Below, piece after piece: positions 42,883-51,098 of a DNA stretch of 64,000 bases. The notes under the pieces were generated by a model. The model made no database searches, was not told where the DNA came from, and was given only the letters and a program-made list of their open reading frames with translations. The translations under genes and the position numbers were made by a program. This DNA is from Lentibacter sp965657785. Its GTDB lineage: Bacteria > Pseudomonadota > Alphaproteobacteria > Rhodobacterales > Rhodobacteraceae. Where the stretch lies: the NCBI RefSeq assembly GCF_965657785.1, contig NZ_CBFHPP010000006.1, positions 62,001 through 126,000 of the forward strand, in the 5' to 3' direction. Every line of letters begins with the position of its first letter. Within the stretch, counting starts at the first letter, position 1.

Positions 42883-43605
42883 ATGAAGAACCCAACAGCC
42901 GCAATGCTCGTCATCGGCGACGAGATCCTCTCAGGCCGCACCCGCGACGCCAATATGCACCACCTCGCAGGCGAGTTGACCAAAGCAGGTATCACGCTTT
43001 CAGAGGTCCGTGTTGTGTCAGACGACGCCCCAGCGATTGTGGCGGCGGTTCAGGCGCTCTCGGCGGCCTATGACACAGTCTTCACATCAGGCGGCATTGG
43101 CCCAACCCATGACGATATCACCGCCGATTGTATCGCAGAAGCCTTTGGCGCGCATATTGATGTGCGTGATGATGCCCGCGCGCTGCTCGCCGCCTTTTAT
43201 GAAGAGACAGGCCGAGAGTTCAACGCCGCGCGGATGCGCATGGCCCGTATCCCTGATGGTGCGACCCTGATAGACAACCCCGTCTCCATCGCGCCTGGTT
43301 TCACTCTGGGCAATGTGCACGTCATGGCAGGCGTCCCCTCCGTTTTCCAAGCTATGCTTGCCACAGTCCTGCCGACCCTCACAGGCGGCGCGCCGCTGCT
43401 AAGCCAGACCCTGCGCATCAACCGTGGCGAAGGCGATATCGCTGGCCCCTTGGCTGATCTGGCTGCGCGCTATCCTACGCTGTCAATCGGCTCCTACCCG
43501 TTTCAGGACAACGGCGTTTATGGTTCCAATATCGTTATGCGCAGCGCCGATGGCCCTCTGCTTGACGAAGCCATGTGCGAACTGGCTGAGATATTCCCCG
43601 CATGA
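42883..43605 (+). CDS. CinA-like molybdopterin-binding-domain protein
   Basis: 240 residues. The MoaB/Mog-type domain is clear: MLVIGDEILSGRTRDANMHHLAGELTKAGI and the GGIGPTHDDITADCIAEAFG block. Homologous to the N-terminal domain of CinA (competence/damage-inducible, ADP-ribose pyrophosphatase in some species); the C-terminal PncC amidase domain is absent. RBS AAGGA is upstream of ATG 42883. It overlaps the GNAT gene by ATGA. Role unknown. Confidence 0.9.
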   Translation: MKNPTAAMLVIGDEILSGRTRDANMHHLAGELTKAGITLSEVRVVSDDAPAIVAAVQALSAAYDTVFTSGGIGPTHDDITADCIAEAFGAHIDVRDDARALLAAFYEETGREFNAARMRMARIPDGATLIDNPVSIAPGFTLGNVHVMAGVPSVFQAMLATVLPTLTGGAPLLSQTLRINRGEGDIAGPLADLAARYPTLSIGSYPFQDNGVYGSNIVMRSADGPLLDEAMCELAEIFPA

Positions 43606-44330
43606 GCCTCCCCAGCATCCAGCAAATCTATGATGTGGTCGATGGCACATGGCCCGCCGCCGAGTATATGCAGACAGGCCCATGGCTCTTTCGGCGTGGC
43701 GCAGGCGGGGGCCAGCGCGTCAGCGCCACAACCGCCCGTGGCCCTACCACAACCGACGACATTGCCACAGCCGAAGCGCAGATGAAGACGATGGGCCAGC
43801 CCAATCTCTTCATGATCCGCGAAGGCGACGCGGCGCTCGATGCCCTCCTCGCCACGCAGGGCTATGAGGTGCATGACCCCGTCACAGCTTATGTCGCCCC
43901 CGTATCACTCTTTGCCGAAAAACACCCGCCGCGCATCTGCGCTTTGCTGGCGTGGGAACCACTGGCCATCATGCTCGACATCTGGGCCAAAGGCGGCATC
44001 ACCGAGGGCCGCGTTGATGTGATGCACCGCGCCCAAGGCCCCAAAACAGGCCTCATCGGACGGCTCAATGACCACCCCGCCGCCGCCGCCTTCTGTGCCA
44101 TTCATGACGGTGTCGCCATGGTCCACGCGCTTGAGGTCTTGCCCCACCAGCGCCAGCAAAACATGGGCAAATACGCCATGTACGAGCTGGCCCATTGGGC
44201 CGCGCGCAACGGCGCGAGCCATATCTCGCTTGTGGTCACCCAAGCCAATCAGGCCGGCAACGCGCTCTACACTTCCCTCGGCATGACATCTGTGGGACAG
44301 TATCACTACCGCTTGAAGAAAGAGGGCTGA
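43602..44330 (+). CDS. GNAT-family N-acetyltransferase
   Basis: 242 residues. The C-terminal half carries the acetyl-CoA fold: VLPHQRQQNMGKYAMYELAHWAA (motif A, Q/R-x-x-G-x-G variant with N-M-G) and TQANQAGNALYTSLGM (motif B, usually xxxNxxAxxxYxxxGF). The substrate is unknown. Lies in a compact rightward operon between the CinA-like gene (ATGA overlap) and the AhpD-like gene (1 bp). Confidence 0.85.
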   Translation: MSLPSIQQIYDVVDGTWPAAEYMQTGPWLFRRGAGGGQRVSATTARGPTTTDDIATAEAQMKTMGQPNLFMIREGDAALDALLATQGYEVHDPVTAYVAPVSLFAEKHPPRICALLAWEPLAIMLDIWAKGGITEGRVDVMHRAQGPKTGLIGRLNDHPAAAAFCAIHDGVAMVHALEVLPHQRQQNMGKYAMYELAHWAARNGASHISLVVTQANQAGNALYTSLGMTSVGQYHYRLKKEG

Positions 44331-44331
44331 C

Positions 44332-44901
44332 ATGAGCCATAAACAACCGACTGCACTTGACCTGCCCATGGTCAATCCGCTCCCCGCAGAGACGCAGAAA
44401 TACTTTGATATCTGTCAAGACAAGCTCGGCCTCGTGCCCAACGTGCTGCAAGCCTATGCCTTTGACATCGACAAGCTCAACGCCTTCACAGCGCTCTACA
44501 ATGACCTGATGCTCGCCCAAAGCGGCCTCAGCAAGCTTGAGCGCGAGATGATCGCCGTGGCCGTCTCCTCGATCAACAAATGCTTTTACTGCCTCACAGC
44601 CCACGGCCAAGCCGTGCGCCAGCTTTCGGGAGATCCGATGCTTGGCGAAATGCTGGTGATGAACTGGCGTTCCGCCGGTCTGGACGCACGCCAAACCGCG
44701 ATGCTCGGCTTTGCGGAGAAAATCACTGTCGCCAGCCACACAATCGTTGAAGCCGACCGCGAGACCCTGCGCGCCGAAGGCTTCTCGGACCGCGACATCT
44801 GGGACATTGCCAATGTCGCAGGCTTTTACAACATGACCAACCGCGTGGCCTCCGCCACAGATATGCGCCCGAATGATGAGTATCACGCGCAATCGCGCTA
44901 G
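44332..44901 (+). CDS. Peroxidase-related protein (AhpD/carboxymuconolactone decarboxylase family)
   Basis: 189 residues. The CxxC motif with following His is present in SINKCFYCLTAHGQAVRQ, as in AhpD-like alkylhydroperoxidases. The annotation of such proteins as 'peroxidase-related enzyme' is customary; the physiological reductant is unknown. Its stop lies 29 bases inside the next gene's start. Confidence 0.88.
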   Translation: MSHKQPTALDLPMVNPLPAETQKYFDICQDKLGLVPNVLQAYAFDIDKLNAFTALYNDLMLAQSGLSKLEREMIAVAVSSINKCFYCLTAHGQAVRQLSGDPMLGEMLVMNWRSAGLDARQTAMLGFAEKITVASHTIVEADRETLRAEGFSDRDIWDIANVAGFYNMTNRVASATDMRPNDEYHAQSR

Positions 44902-45850
44902 TGTTTTCTGCGCCGCACTGGCGCTCCTATACCTGACGGCTGCGCCGCTTCTCGCCGAAGCGCTGGCGCTGCCCTCCAATGCGCGCCTGACCCGAGAAGT
45001 TGTGAAAAGCGCCGCAAGCTATTCTGCCCCCGTCGCGCCCTATTCTGCGGGGCTTCTGCCCGTGTTCGACGTGCAGGGGCGCATTACAAAGCAAGCCTAC
45101 CGCATCCCCCAGCAAGGCATCACACCCCAACAAATCCTGACGCCCATTGAAGAGAGCTTGGAGGCCGCAGGGTTTGAGCCGCTGTTCAAATGCCAGGACA
45201 GGTTCTGTGGCGGGTTCGACTTTCGCTTCTCAACCGATGTCTTGCCTGCGCCCGATATGTTTGTAGACCTGTTTGACTATATCTTTCTCACCACACGGCG
45301 TCTGCCAGACGGCGGCACAGCCTCTGAGTATATCACCCTCCTTGTGAGCCGCGACAGCACCGCAGGCTATGTCCAGATCATCCAGATCACCCCCACAGGC
45401 GCAAGCCCTCTGCCCACAGAACGCGGCGAAGCGCTGGTTGTGGACGCGGTCACCTCATTGCGCCCGCCCGAAAGCCCCATCGGCACCCAGCTCGAAACTC
45501 AGGGCCACGCTATTCTGTCGGATCTCGCGTTTGAAACCGGCTCAGCCGACCTTGGCCAAGGTGCATTTGCCAGCCTCGAGGCTCTCGCCACCTATCTGCG
45601 CGCCAACCCGAGCCGTAAAGTCGCTCTTGTCGGCCATACCGATACGGTTGGCGCGCTCTCGGGCAATATCGCCCTCTCCAAGCGCCGCGCCACATCGGTC
45701 ATGCAGCGCCTCGCCACGGCCCATGGCATCCCCAGCGCACAGATGGAAGCGGAAGGCATGGGATATCTCGCCCCCGTCCTGAGCAATCTCACGCCAGAGG
45801 GGCGTGAGGCCAACAGGCGTGTCGAAGTGGTGCTCCTCAGCACAGAGTGA
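44873..45850 (+). CDS. OmpA-family outer membrane/cell-wall protein
   Basis: 325 residues. Signal peptide to about residue 28 (AALALLYLTAAPLLAEA). Residues about 30-205 have no family I recognise, though the two Cys in FKCQDRFCGGFDF may form a disulfide. Residues about 210-325 are an OmpA-C domain (ILSDLAFETGSADLG, ALVGHTDTVG, NIALSKRRATSVMQRL, EANRRVEVVL) that binds peptidoglycan. Starts inside the AhpD-like gene (overlap 29 bp); a Met at 44876 is also possible. A terminator follows. Confidence 0.9.
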   Translation: MMSITRNRASVFCAALALLYLTAAPLLAEALALPSNARLTREVVKSAASYSAPVAPYSAGLLPVFDVQGRITKQAYRIPQQGITPQQILTPIEESLEAAGFEPLFKCQDRFCGGFDFRFSTDVLPAPDMFVDLFDYIFLTTRRLPDGGTASEYITLLVSRDSTAGYVQIIQITPTGASPLPTERGEALVVDAVTSLRPPESPIGTQLETQGHAILSDLAFETGSADLGQGAFASLEALATYLRANPSRKVALVGHTDTVGALSGNIALSKRRATSVMQRLATAHGIPSAQMEAEGMGYLAPVLSNLTPEGREANRRVEVVLLSTE

Positions 45851-45921
45851 CGCCGTGCCTCTCGTCAGCGGGGCGCTGGCCCGAGGGCAGAAAGATCGAA
45901 TTTGCTTCGCAAATCCGACCA

Positions 45922-45967
45922 TGAGGGGCTCTGCCCCTCACCCCGGGATATTTTTAGAAAGAAAAAG
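45922..45967 (+). terminator. Terminator-like copy of the AAAATATCCCGGGG element
   Basis: TGAGGGGC-TCT-GCCCCTCA (45922-45940) is followed by CCCCGGGATATTTTTAG and AAAGAAAAAG, the reverse complement of the core found near 7647. Preceded by a smaller hairpin ATTTGC-TTC-GCAAAT (45900-45914). It lies 71 bp beyond the OmpA stop in the sense direction, so it can terminate that operon. Confidence 0.8.
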
Positions 45968-46074
45968 AGCCAGAGGCTTTGCGCGTCTCTGGACAGGGCA
46001 GCCATTGAATAAATCCTGTGTGCCCTGTTCCGGCAAGGCTTGACGCTCCAGAAGAGAGCAGGCATTTGGCATTT

Positions 46075-46422
46075 ATGCTGATCCTCAAGATATTCCGCGC
46101 CCCCGAATGGGCGGCCCTGCGCGCAAACGGCGAAAGCCAAGGCGCGCCGATTGATATAGCCGATGGCTATGTGCATTTTTCCACGCCCACACAGGCTCAA
46201 GAGACCGCCGCCAAGCATTTTGCCGGCGAAGAGGGTCTTGTCTTGCTGGCGGTTGAGTCTGACGCCGTCGATGACGCGCTCGAATGGGAAGTCTCGCGCG
46301 GCGATGATCTTTTTCCGCATCTTTACCGCAACCTGAAGCTATCGGATGTCGTCGCGTATTGGCCGTTGCCGCTTGTTGATGGTGTTCATGTCTTCCCGAA
46401 AGAGGCGCTGGCCGATGACTAA
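46075..46422 (+). CDS. DUF952 domain-containing protein
   Basis: 115 residues. DUF952 pattern: ILKIFRAPEWAALRANGES, DIADGYVHFSTPTQAQETAAKHFAG and LVLLAVESDAVDDALEWEVSRGDDLFPHLYRNL. Function unknown. Overlaps pyrD by eight bases, so co-translated. The longer frame upstream is Cys/Pro rich and unlike the family. Confidence 0.88.
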   Translation: MLILKIFRAPEWAALRANGESQGAPIDIADGYVHFSTPTQAQETAAKHFAGEEGLVLLAVESDAVDDALEWEVSRGDDLFPHLYRNLKLSDVVAYWPLPLVDGVHVFPKEALADD

Positions 46423-47473
46423 GCTCGAAGCGCTTGCCCTCAAAGCCATGCACGCTTTTGACCCCGAGCGCGCTCACGGCCTCGCCCTATCCGCGCTCAA
46501 GCTCGGCCTTGTGCCGCTCTCAGGCCCCGTCACCTCGCCGCGCCTCGCCACCACACTGGCGGGCCTCAGCCTGCCCAATCCTGTCGGCCTCGCCGCTGGC
46601 TTTGACAAAAACGCCGAGGTGCTTGGCCCGCTGTCGCGCGCAGGCTTCGGCTTTCTAGAGGTTGGCGCCGTGACCCCCCGCGCCCAAGCAGGCAACCCCA
46701 AGCCGCGGCTCTTCCGCCTGCCGGAGGACAAGGCCGTGATCAACCGTTTCGGCTTTAACAACCAAGGCATGGACGCCGCCAACGCACGGCTGGCGCAGCG
46801 CCCGAAAGACGCCATCATCGGCCTCAACCTTGGCGCCAACAAAGACAGCGAAAACCGCGCAGAGGACTTCGCCCGCGTGCTCGGCTATTGCGGCGCGCAT
46901 CTTGACTTTGCCACCGTCAATGTCTCCTCTCCCAACACAGAAAAGCTGCGCGATCTGCAAGGCGCCGAAGCGCTTTCGGCCCTGCTCGCGGGGGTCATGG
47001 AGGCCAACAGCTGGCTCAAGACGCCGCTGCCTGTGTTTCTCAAAATCGCGCCCGACCTGAGCGATATGGAAATCAGCGAAATCGCTGATGTCGCCCGCGC
47101 CCAAGGCCTCAGCGCCATCATCGCGACCAACACAACCCTGTCACGCGAGGGCCTGCAAAACGCCGCCAAATCCGAGGCAGGCGGCCTCTCCGGCGCGCCG
47201 CTTTTTGAGCGCTCCACGCAGGTGTTGGCAAAGCTCTCCAAAGCCACCGAGGGCAAGCTCCCCCTCGTCGGTGTCGGCGGCATCGCCACGGCCGAGCAGG
47301 CCTATGCCAAAATTCGCGCAGGGGCCTCTGCGGTGCAGCTTTACTCCGCTCTCGTCTATCACGGCCTCAGCCTCGCCGGCGAGATCGCCCATGGCCTTGA
47401 TGCGCTGCTTGAAAAAGACGGTTTTGCCAATGTGGCCGAGGCCGTCGGCACAGGGCGTGACGCATGGCTCTGA
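46415..47473 (+). CDS. pyrD: Quinone-dependent dihydroorotate dehydrogenase (class 2)
   Basis: 352 residues. Oxidises dihydroorotate to orotate with FMN and passes electrons to membrane quinone. Class 2 features: N-terminal helical part (ALKAMHAFDPERAHGLAL), GLAAGFDKNAEVL (FMN, Lys), FNNQGMD, NVSSPNTE (catalytic Ser region), KIAPDLSD and the VGVGGI phosphate-binding block. Start at ATG 46415; a longer frame upstream is an artefact. Shares ten bases with arsC. Confidence 0.95.
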   Translation: MTKLEALALKAMHAFDPERAHGLALSALKLGLVPLSGPVTSPRLATTLAGLSLPNPVGLAAGFDKNAEVLGPLSRAGFGFLEVGAVTPRAQAGNPKPRLFRLPEDKAVINRFGFNNQGMDAANARLAQRPKDAIIGLNLGANKDSENRAEDFARVLGYCGAHLDFATVNVSSPNTEKLRDLQGAEALSALLAGVMEANSWLKTPLPVFLKIAPDLSDMEISEIADVARAQGLSAIIATNTTLSREGLQNAAKSEAGGLSGAPLFERSTQVLAKLSKATEGKLPLVGVGGIATAEQAYAKIRAGASAVQLYSALVYHGLSLAGEIAHGLDALLEKDGFANVAEAVGTGRDAWL

Positions 47474-47802
47474 TCATCTGGCACAACCCGCGGTGCTCAA
47501 AATCGCGCCAGACGCTGGCGCTGATCGAAGCGCACGCGCCCGAAGTGCGCCTTTACCTCACGGACGCCCCAAGCGAGGCCGAGCTGCGCGCCGCCGCCAA
47601 AGCGCTTGGCCTGAAGCCAATCGAGATGATGCGCACAGGCGAGCCCGAGTTCAAAGCCGAGGGCCTTAGCCAAGACAGCTCCGAGGACGCCCTCTTCGCC
47701 GCCATGGCCCGCGTTCCCAAGCTCATCGAGCGCCCGATGGTGTTTGCGGGGGCGAAAGCCGCGATAGGCCGCCCGCCCGAGGCCGTGCTCGGCCTGCTCT
47801 GA
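47464..47802 (+). CDS. ArsC-family (arsenate-reductase/Spx-like) protein
   Basis: 112 residues. Thioredoxin-fold with one Cys: MALIIWHNPRCSKSR (C11), EMMRTGEPEFK and IERPMVF, the ArsC/YfgD signature including the late RPMVF Arg. No other ars gene (ArsB, ArsH, ArsR) is adjacent, so it is more likely a housekeeping YfgD-like protein than an arsenate resistance gene. It ends three bases from the convergent MATE gene. Confidence 0.85.
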   Translation: MALIIWHNPRCSKSRQTLALIEAHAPEVRLYLTDAPSEAELRAAAKALGLKPIEMMRTGEPEFKAEGLSQDSSEDALFAAMARVPKLIERPMVFAGAKAAIGRPPEAVLGLL

Positions 47803-47805
47803 GGC

Positions 47806-49131
47806 TCAGCCCCCCACGCTGCGCTCCAGCGCAGGGTAGCGCAGCCCAAGCGTCACACCGCGCGCCACAAAGCTGATCAACATCGCCGCCCAAAGCCCAT
47901 GGTTGCCAATAGCAGGCAGCAAAAGCGCCACCGCAGCCAGATAGATCGCAAGGCTCACCGCCATCATATTGCGCATATCTTTCGTGCGCGTCGCACCGAT
48001 AAAAATGCCATCAAGCATAAAACTGAAGACCCCGAGGATGGGCGCAACAACCAGATAAGGCACGAACACCCGCGCCGTCTCGCGGACCGCCTCATTGGTC
48101 GCCATCATGTCGATCATCGCGCCACTGAAAAAAGCAAACCCGCCGACCAGCAGACACACCGCTCCAAAGGCCCAAAGGCTCGTCAGGATTGCGCCGCGCC
48201 TGAGCATGGCCCGCGCCTTCGCGCCCGTCGCATGGCCCACAAGCGCTTCCGCCGCAAAGGCAAACCCGTCAAGCGCAAAGGCCGAGACGGTGAGGAACTG
48301 CATCAAGACCTGATTGGCCGCCAGCGTCACATCGCCAAGACCCGACCCGAAGAACAGAAACGACACGAAGATGGCCTGAAGCATCAGCGAGCGCAGCAGA
48401 ATATCCCCGTTCACCGAGGCAAAGCGCAGCAGCGTCTCCGCATCCAAGATCCGCGCACGGTCACGCCACGCAGGGTTGTCCAGAACATCACGACAGAGCC
48501 AAAGCCCCAGCGCCAGCCCGCTCCACTCGGCCATAAAGGTGGCCAGCGCAACGCCCTCAACACCCCAGCCAAGCCCCATCACAAACCACAAATCAAGGGC
48601 AATATTCAGCCCGTTCATCCAGAGTTGCAGCAGCAAGACAGATGTGGTGCGCTCGCGCGCAATAAGCCAGCCCGTGATCCCGTAAAGCGCAATCATAGCA
48701 GGCGCTGACCAGACACGGATCGACATATAATCTCGCGCCAGAGCTTCCACCTCAGCGCTCGCGGGCGAAGCCCAGAAGGCAATGGCAAACAAAGGCACTT
48801 GGCAACCTATGATAAACACACCCCCCGCAACCCCGACCAGCAAGGCCCGGCTCAGCATAGCCGAAACCTCGCCCGCGCGCCCCGCGCCCAGCGCATTGGC
48901 CGTCAGCCCTGTTGTGCCCATGCGCAAAAAGCCGAAGATCCAGTAAAAAGCCGAGAGGATAATCGCCCCGATGCCCACCGCCCCGATCGGCGCGGCAAGT
49001 CCCATCTGCCCGATCACAGCCGTATCCACCACACCCAGAATGGGCACAGTGATATTGGCCAACACAATCGGAACGGCGATCTTGAGCACCCGCCGGTGGG
49101 TGATCTCCCTGTCGCCTATCGCCTCACTCAT
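47806..49131 (-). CDS. MATE-family multidrug/solute exporter
   Basis: 441 residues with about 12 hydrophobic segments. Opening ITHRRVLKIAVPIVLANITVPILGVVDTAVIGQMG and the second-half GSGLGDVTLAANQVLMQF are typical of MATE (DinF branch). Ion-coupled exporter of cationic organic compounds; substrates unknown. Its start overlaps the stop of the upstream PaaI gene by eight bases. Confidence 0.93.
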   Translation of the reverse strand: MSEAIGDREITHRRVLKIAVPIVLANITVPILGVVDTAVIGQMGLAAPIGAVGIGAIILSAFYWIFGFLRMGTTGLTANALGAGRAGEVSAMLSRALLVGVAGGVFIIGCQVPLFAIAFWASPASAEVEALARDYMSIRVWSAPAMIALYGITGWLIARERTTSVLLLQLWMNGLNIALDLWFVMGLGWGVEGVALATFMAEWSGLALGLWLCRDVLDNPAWRDRARILDAETLLRFASVNGDILLRSLMLQAIFVSFLFFGSGLGDVTLAANQVLMQFLTVSAFALDGFAFAAEALVGHATGAKARAMLRRGAILTSLWAFGAVCLLVGGFAFFSGAMIDMMATNEAVRETARVFVPYLVVAPILGVFSFMLDGIFIGATRTKDMRNMMAVSLAIYLAAVALLLPAIGNHGLWAAMLISFVARGVTLGLRYPALERSVGG

Positions 49132-49636
49132 CCCGCCGCGGAGGCATCAGAAAATGCCCCGTGCCCTGGGCAAAAATGCGGTTGCGATTGTCTTGCCACG
49201 CCTCGACATGAACGCTGGCATAGCGCCGTCCTGAGCGGTTGACCTTGGCCCGCGCATAGGCGTCGCGCGGCAGGCCCGTGCGCAGATAGTCGATGGTAAA
49301 ATCGATGGTCTTGGGCAGCCGTGGCAGCTGGCCTTTGACAACCTCCTCGGCGTCCATCTCGCCGCGCTCGATCTCGTCCCAAAGCACAGACCAGCCAAGC
49401 CCGATCACGGCCGCCACTTCCATAAACCCAGAGATCGCCCCGCCATGCAGCGCTGGCAACATTGGGTTGCCAATCAGCTTGTCGTCATAGGGCAGAACAG
49501 CGGTCAGCTCGTCTCCCCTGCGGTCAAACTCGATTCCCATAAAGGTGATGTAAGGCACACCATGCACCAAGGCGCTCAGGGCCGCGTCGCGGCGTTGCTT
49601 GATAACCTGCACAGGCTCGGGGCGTTTGTAAGCCAT
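49124..49636 (-). CDS. PaaI-type hotdog thioesterase (paralogue 1)
   Basis: 170 residues from ATG 49636. Hotdog fold: LPALHGGAISGFMEVAAVIGL (HGG motif with the active-site Asp/Glu position as Glu) and TIDFTIDYLRTGL follow. Such enzymes release acyl chains from CoA, e.g. phenylacetyl-CoA intermediates. The second paralogue is two bases away on the same strand. Confidence 0.88.
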   Translation of the reverse strand: MAYKRPEPVQVIKQRRDAALSALVHGVPYITFMGIEFDRRGDELTAVLPYDDKLIGNPMLPALHGGAISGFMEVAAVIGLGWSVLWDEIERGEMDAEEVVKGQLPRLPKTIDFTIDYLRTGLPRDAYARAKVNRSGRRYASVHVEAWQDNRNRIFAQGTGHFLMPPRRDE

Positions 49637-49638
49637 GC

Positions 49639-50052
49639 TCAGCGCTCCACCGTAAAGGCGCCCGTGGCCGTGGCCACCGGGTTGTCTTTGTCGTCGTCTG
49701 TCGCCGTGGCGCGGACAAAGGCCACCGAGCGGGTGATATGATAGCAATGCGCCTCCGTGGCGATGGTCTGGCCGGGCGTCGCGGGGCGCATATAATCAAT
49801 GCGCAAATCAATCGTCGCCGTGCCGGCAGGGCTGCTCGGATGGCTCATGGCCGCCGCACCACAACAGGTGTCCATCAGCGCCGACACCGCCCCACCATGA
49901 ATCACTCCCGTCTCGGGGTCGCCCACAAGCGCCTCCGAATAGGGCATTTCAATGCGTGCGTAACCGTCTCCGATATCGGTCAGCGCCATGCCCAGCGCGC
50001 GGCTGTGCGGGATCGCGGAAATAAACTGCTTGGCAATTTTGGCTTTGTCCAT
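49639..50052 (-). CDS. PaaI-type hotdog thioesterase (paralogue 2)
   Basis: 137 residues. Hotdog pattern: GVIHGGAVSALMDTCCGAAAM has HGG and the active-site Asp, and ATIDLRIDYMRPA. An ATG nine bases upstream (50061) sits too near to the AAAGGAGG, so 50052 is used; both are possible. Heads the thioesterase-thioesterase-MATE unit and faces the merR genes over 126 bp. Confidence 0.88.
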   Translation of the reverse strand: MDKAKIAKQFISAIPHSRALGMALTDIGDGYARIEMPYSEALVGDPETGVIHGGAVSALMDTCCGAAAMSHPSSPAGTATIDLRIDYMRPATPGQTIATEAHCYHITRSVAFVRATATDDDKDNPVATATGAFTVER

Positions 50053-50178
50053 TGGGCACATGGCCTCCTTTGGCGGCATACTTCCAGAGCCATGCCGCCT
50101 TCGCAAGCCGTAACAGGGCGATTGTGTGCCTTGTGTCTTTTGGCAAGCCGCCCTAGGGTCCGCCCGAGGAGACACGGC

Positions 50179-50556
50179 ATGACGGACACTCGGCTCAATT
50201 TCAAAGATATGTGCGCCAGATTCGATGTAACCCCGCGCACGTTGCGCTACTATGAATATATAGAATTGCTCCAGCCCGAGCGCGACGGCCGTGCCCGGTT
50301 TTACTCCGCACGCGAAGTCGCGCGCATGACGCTGATCATGCGTGGCCGCCGCTGGGGCTTCCCTCTGGAAGACATCCGCCAGTTCCTGCTTGTCTATGAA
50401 GAGCACGGCACCAAAGCCCAGCTCCAACATTGGATCGACATGGCCGATGGCAAACTTGTCGAGCTGGAACAACAGCGCCGCGACCTGAACACAGCCATAG
50501 AAGAACTCACGGAAAACCGCCGGGAAACACTGGAAACACTGGCCAGCAAGAAGTGA
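50179..50556 (+). CDS. MerR-family transcriptional regulator 1
   Basis: 125 residues. MerR winged helix at residues about 5-72: FKDMCARFDVTPRTLRYYEYIELLQPERDGRARFYSAREVARM, followed by a coiled-coil dimerisation helix (YEEHGTKAQLQHWIDMADGKLVELEQQRRDLNTAIEELT). No cysteines, so not a metal sensor. Start has GAGGAGACACGGC upstream. It ends 96 bp before a second MerR gene with a palindrome between them. Confidence 0.9.
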   Translation: MTDTRLNFKDMCARFDVTPRTLRYYEYIELLQPERDGRARFYSAREVARMTLIMRGRRWGFPLEDIRQFLLVYEEHGTKAQLQHWIDMADGKLVELEQQRRDLNTAIEELTENRRETLETLASKK

Positions 50557-50568
50557 CGTAACGTATTC

Positions 50569-50584
50569 TTTACGTCAACGTAAA
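50569..50584. promoter_or_regulatory. MerR/LiuR-type operator: TTTACGT-CA-ACGTAAA
   Basis: Perfect 7-bp inverted repeat with a 2-bp spacer, between the two merR genes. TTTACGTNNACGTAAA is the binding motif I know for LiuR-like MerR regulators of branched-chain/acyl-CoA degradation in proteobacteria. The upstream flank GACGTAACGTATTC repeats part of it. A TTGAAC/CATCTA promoter pair lies just downstream (50594-50620). Confidence 0.7.
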
Positions 50585-50651
50585 GTTCCCCTTGAACGAC
50601 TCACCTCCGCTTTGCATCTAGACATCACCCGTTCCCAAACGAGATGTTGTT

Positions 50652-51059
50652 ATGCCCGATACAGACCGACTGATGACAATCCGCGAGATGTGCGACGCCT
50701 ATGAGGTGACGCCCCGCACCCTGCGCTTTTATGAGGCAAAAGAGCTTCTCGCGCCGCACAGGGAAGGCCAGAAGCGGCTGTTTACCCGCCGCGACCGCGC
50801 CCGCCTGACGCTGATTCTGCGCGGCAAACGCTTCGGCTTCTCGCTCGAAGAAATCCGCCAGCTGCTTGAGCTTTACAACATGGGCGACCAGCAGCAGACC
50901 CAGCTCGCCCGAACCTTCGCCATCGCTCAAGAGCGTCTTGCCGATATGGAACGCCAGCGCGACGAGCTGACCGCCGCCATATCCGATCTGTCCGAGCAGA
51001 TCGCAGAGGTCGCAAAGACCCTCGCCAATATGAGCGAAGGCAAAAACGCCGCCGAATAA
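50652..51059 (+). CDS. MerR-family transcriptional regulator 2 (LiuR-like)
   Basis: 135 residues. HTH at about 9-75: MTIREMCDAYEVTPRTLRFYEAKELLAPHREGQKRLFTRRDRARL; C-terminal coiled coil, YNMGDQQQTQLARTFAIAQERLADMERQRDELTAAISDL. Similar to paralogue 1 in length and pattern. As the gene directly after the palindrome and before the acyl-CoA dehydrogenase operon it is the likely regulator of fatty-acid or acyl-CoA genes here. Confidence 0.92.
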   Translation: MPDTDRLMTIREMCDAYEVTPRTLRFYEAKELLAPHREGQKRLFTRRDRARLTLILRGKRFGFSLEEIRQLLELYNMGDQQQTQLARTFAIAQERLADMERQRDELTAAISDLSEQIAEVAKTLANMSEGKNAAE

Positions 51060-51098
51060 ACCCGCCAGACCAGATTTCAGACGTCACGGAGACACCAG

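Noticed and set aside
47464..47802. Arsenic resistance operon
   Set aside because: A single ArsC-family gene without ArsR, ArsB/Acr3 or ArsH.
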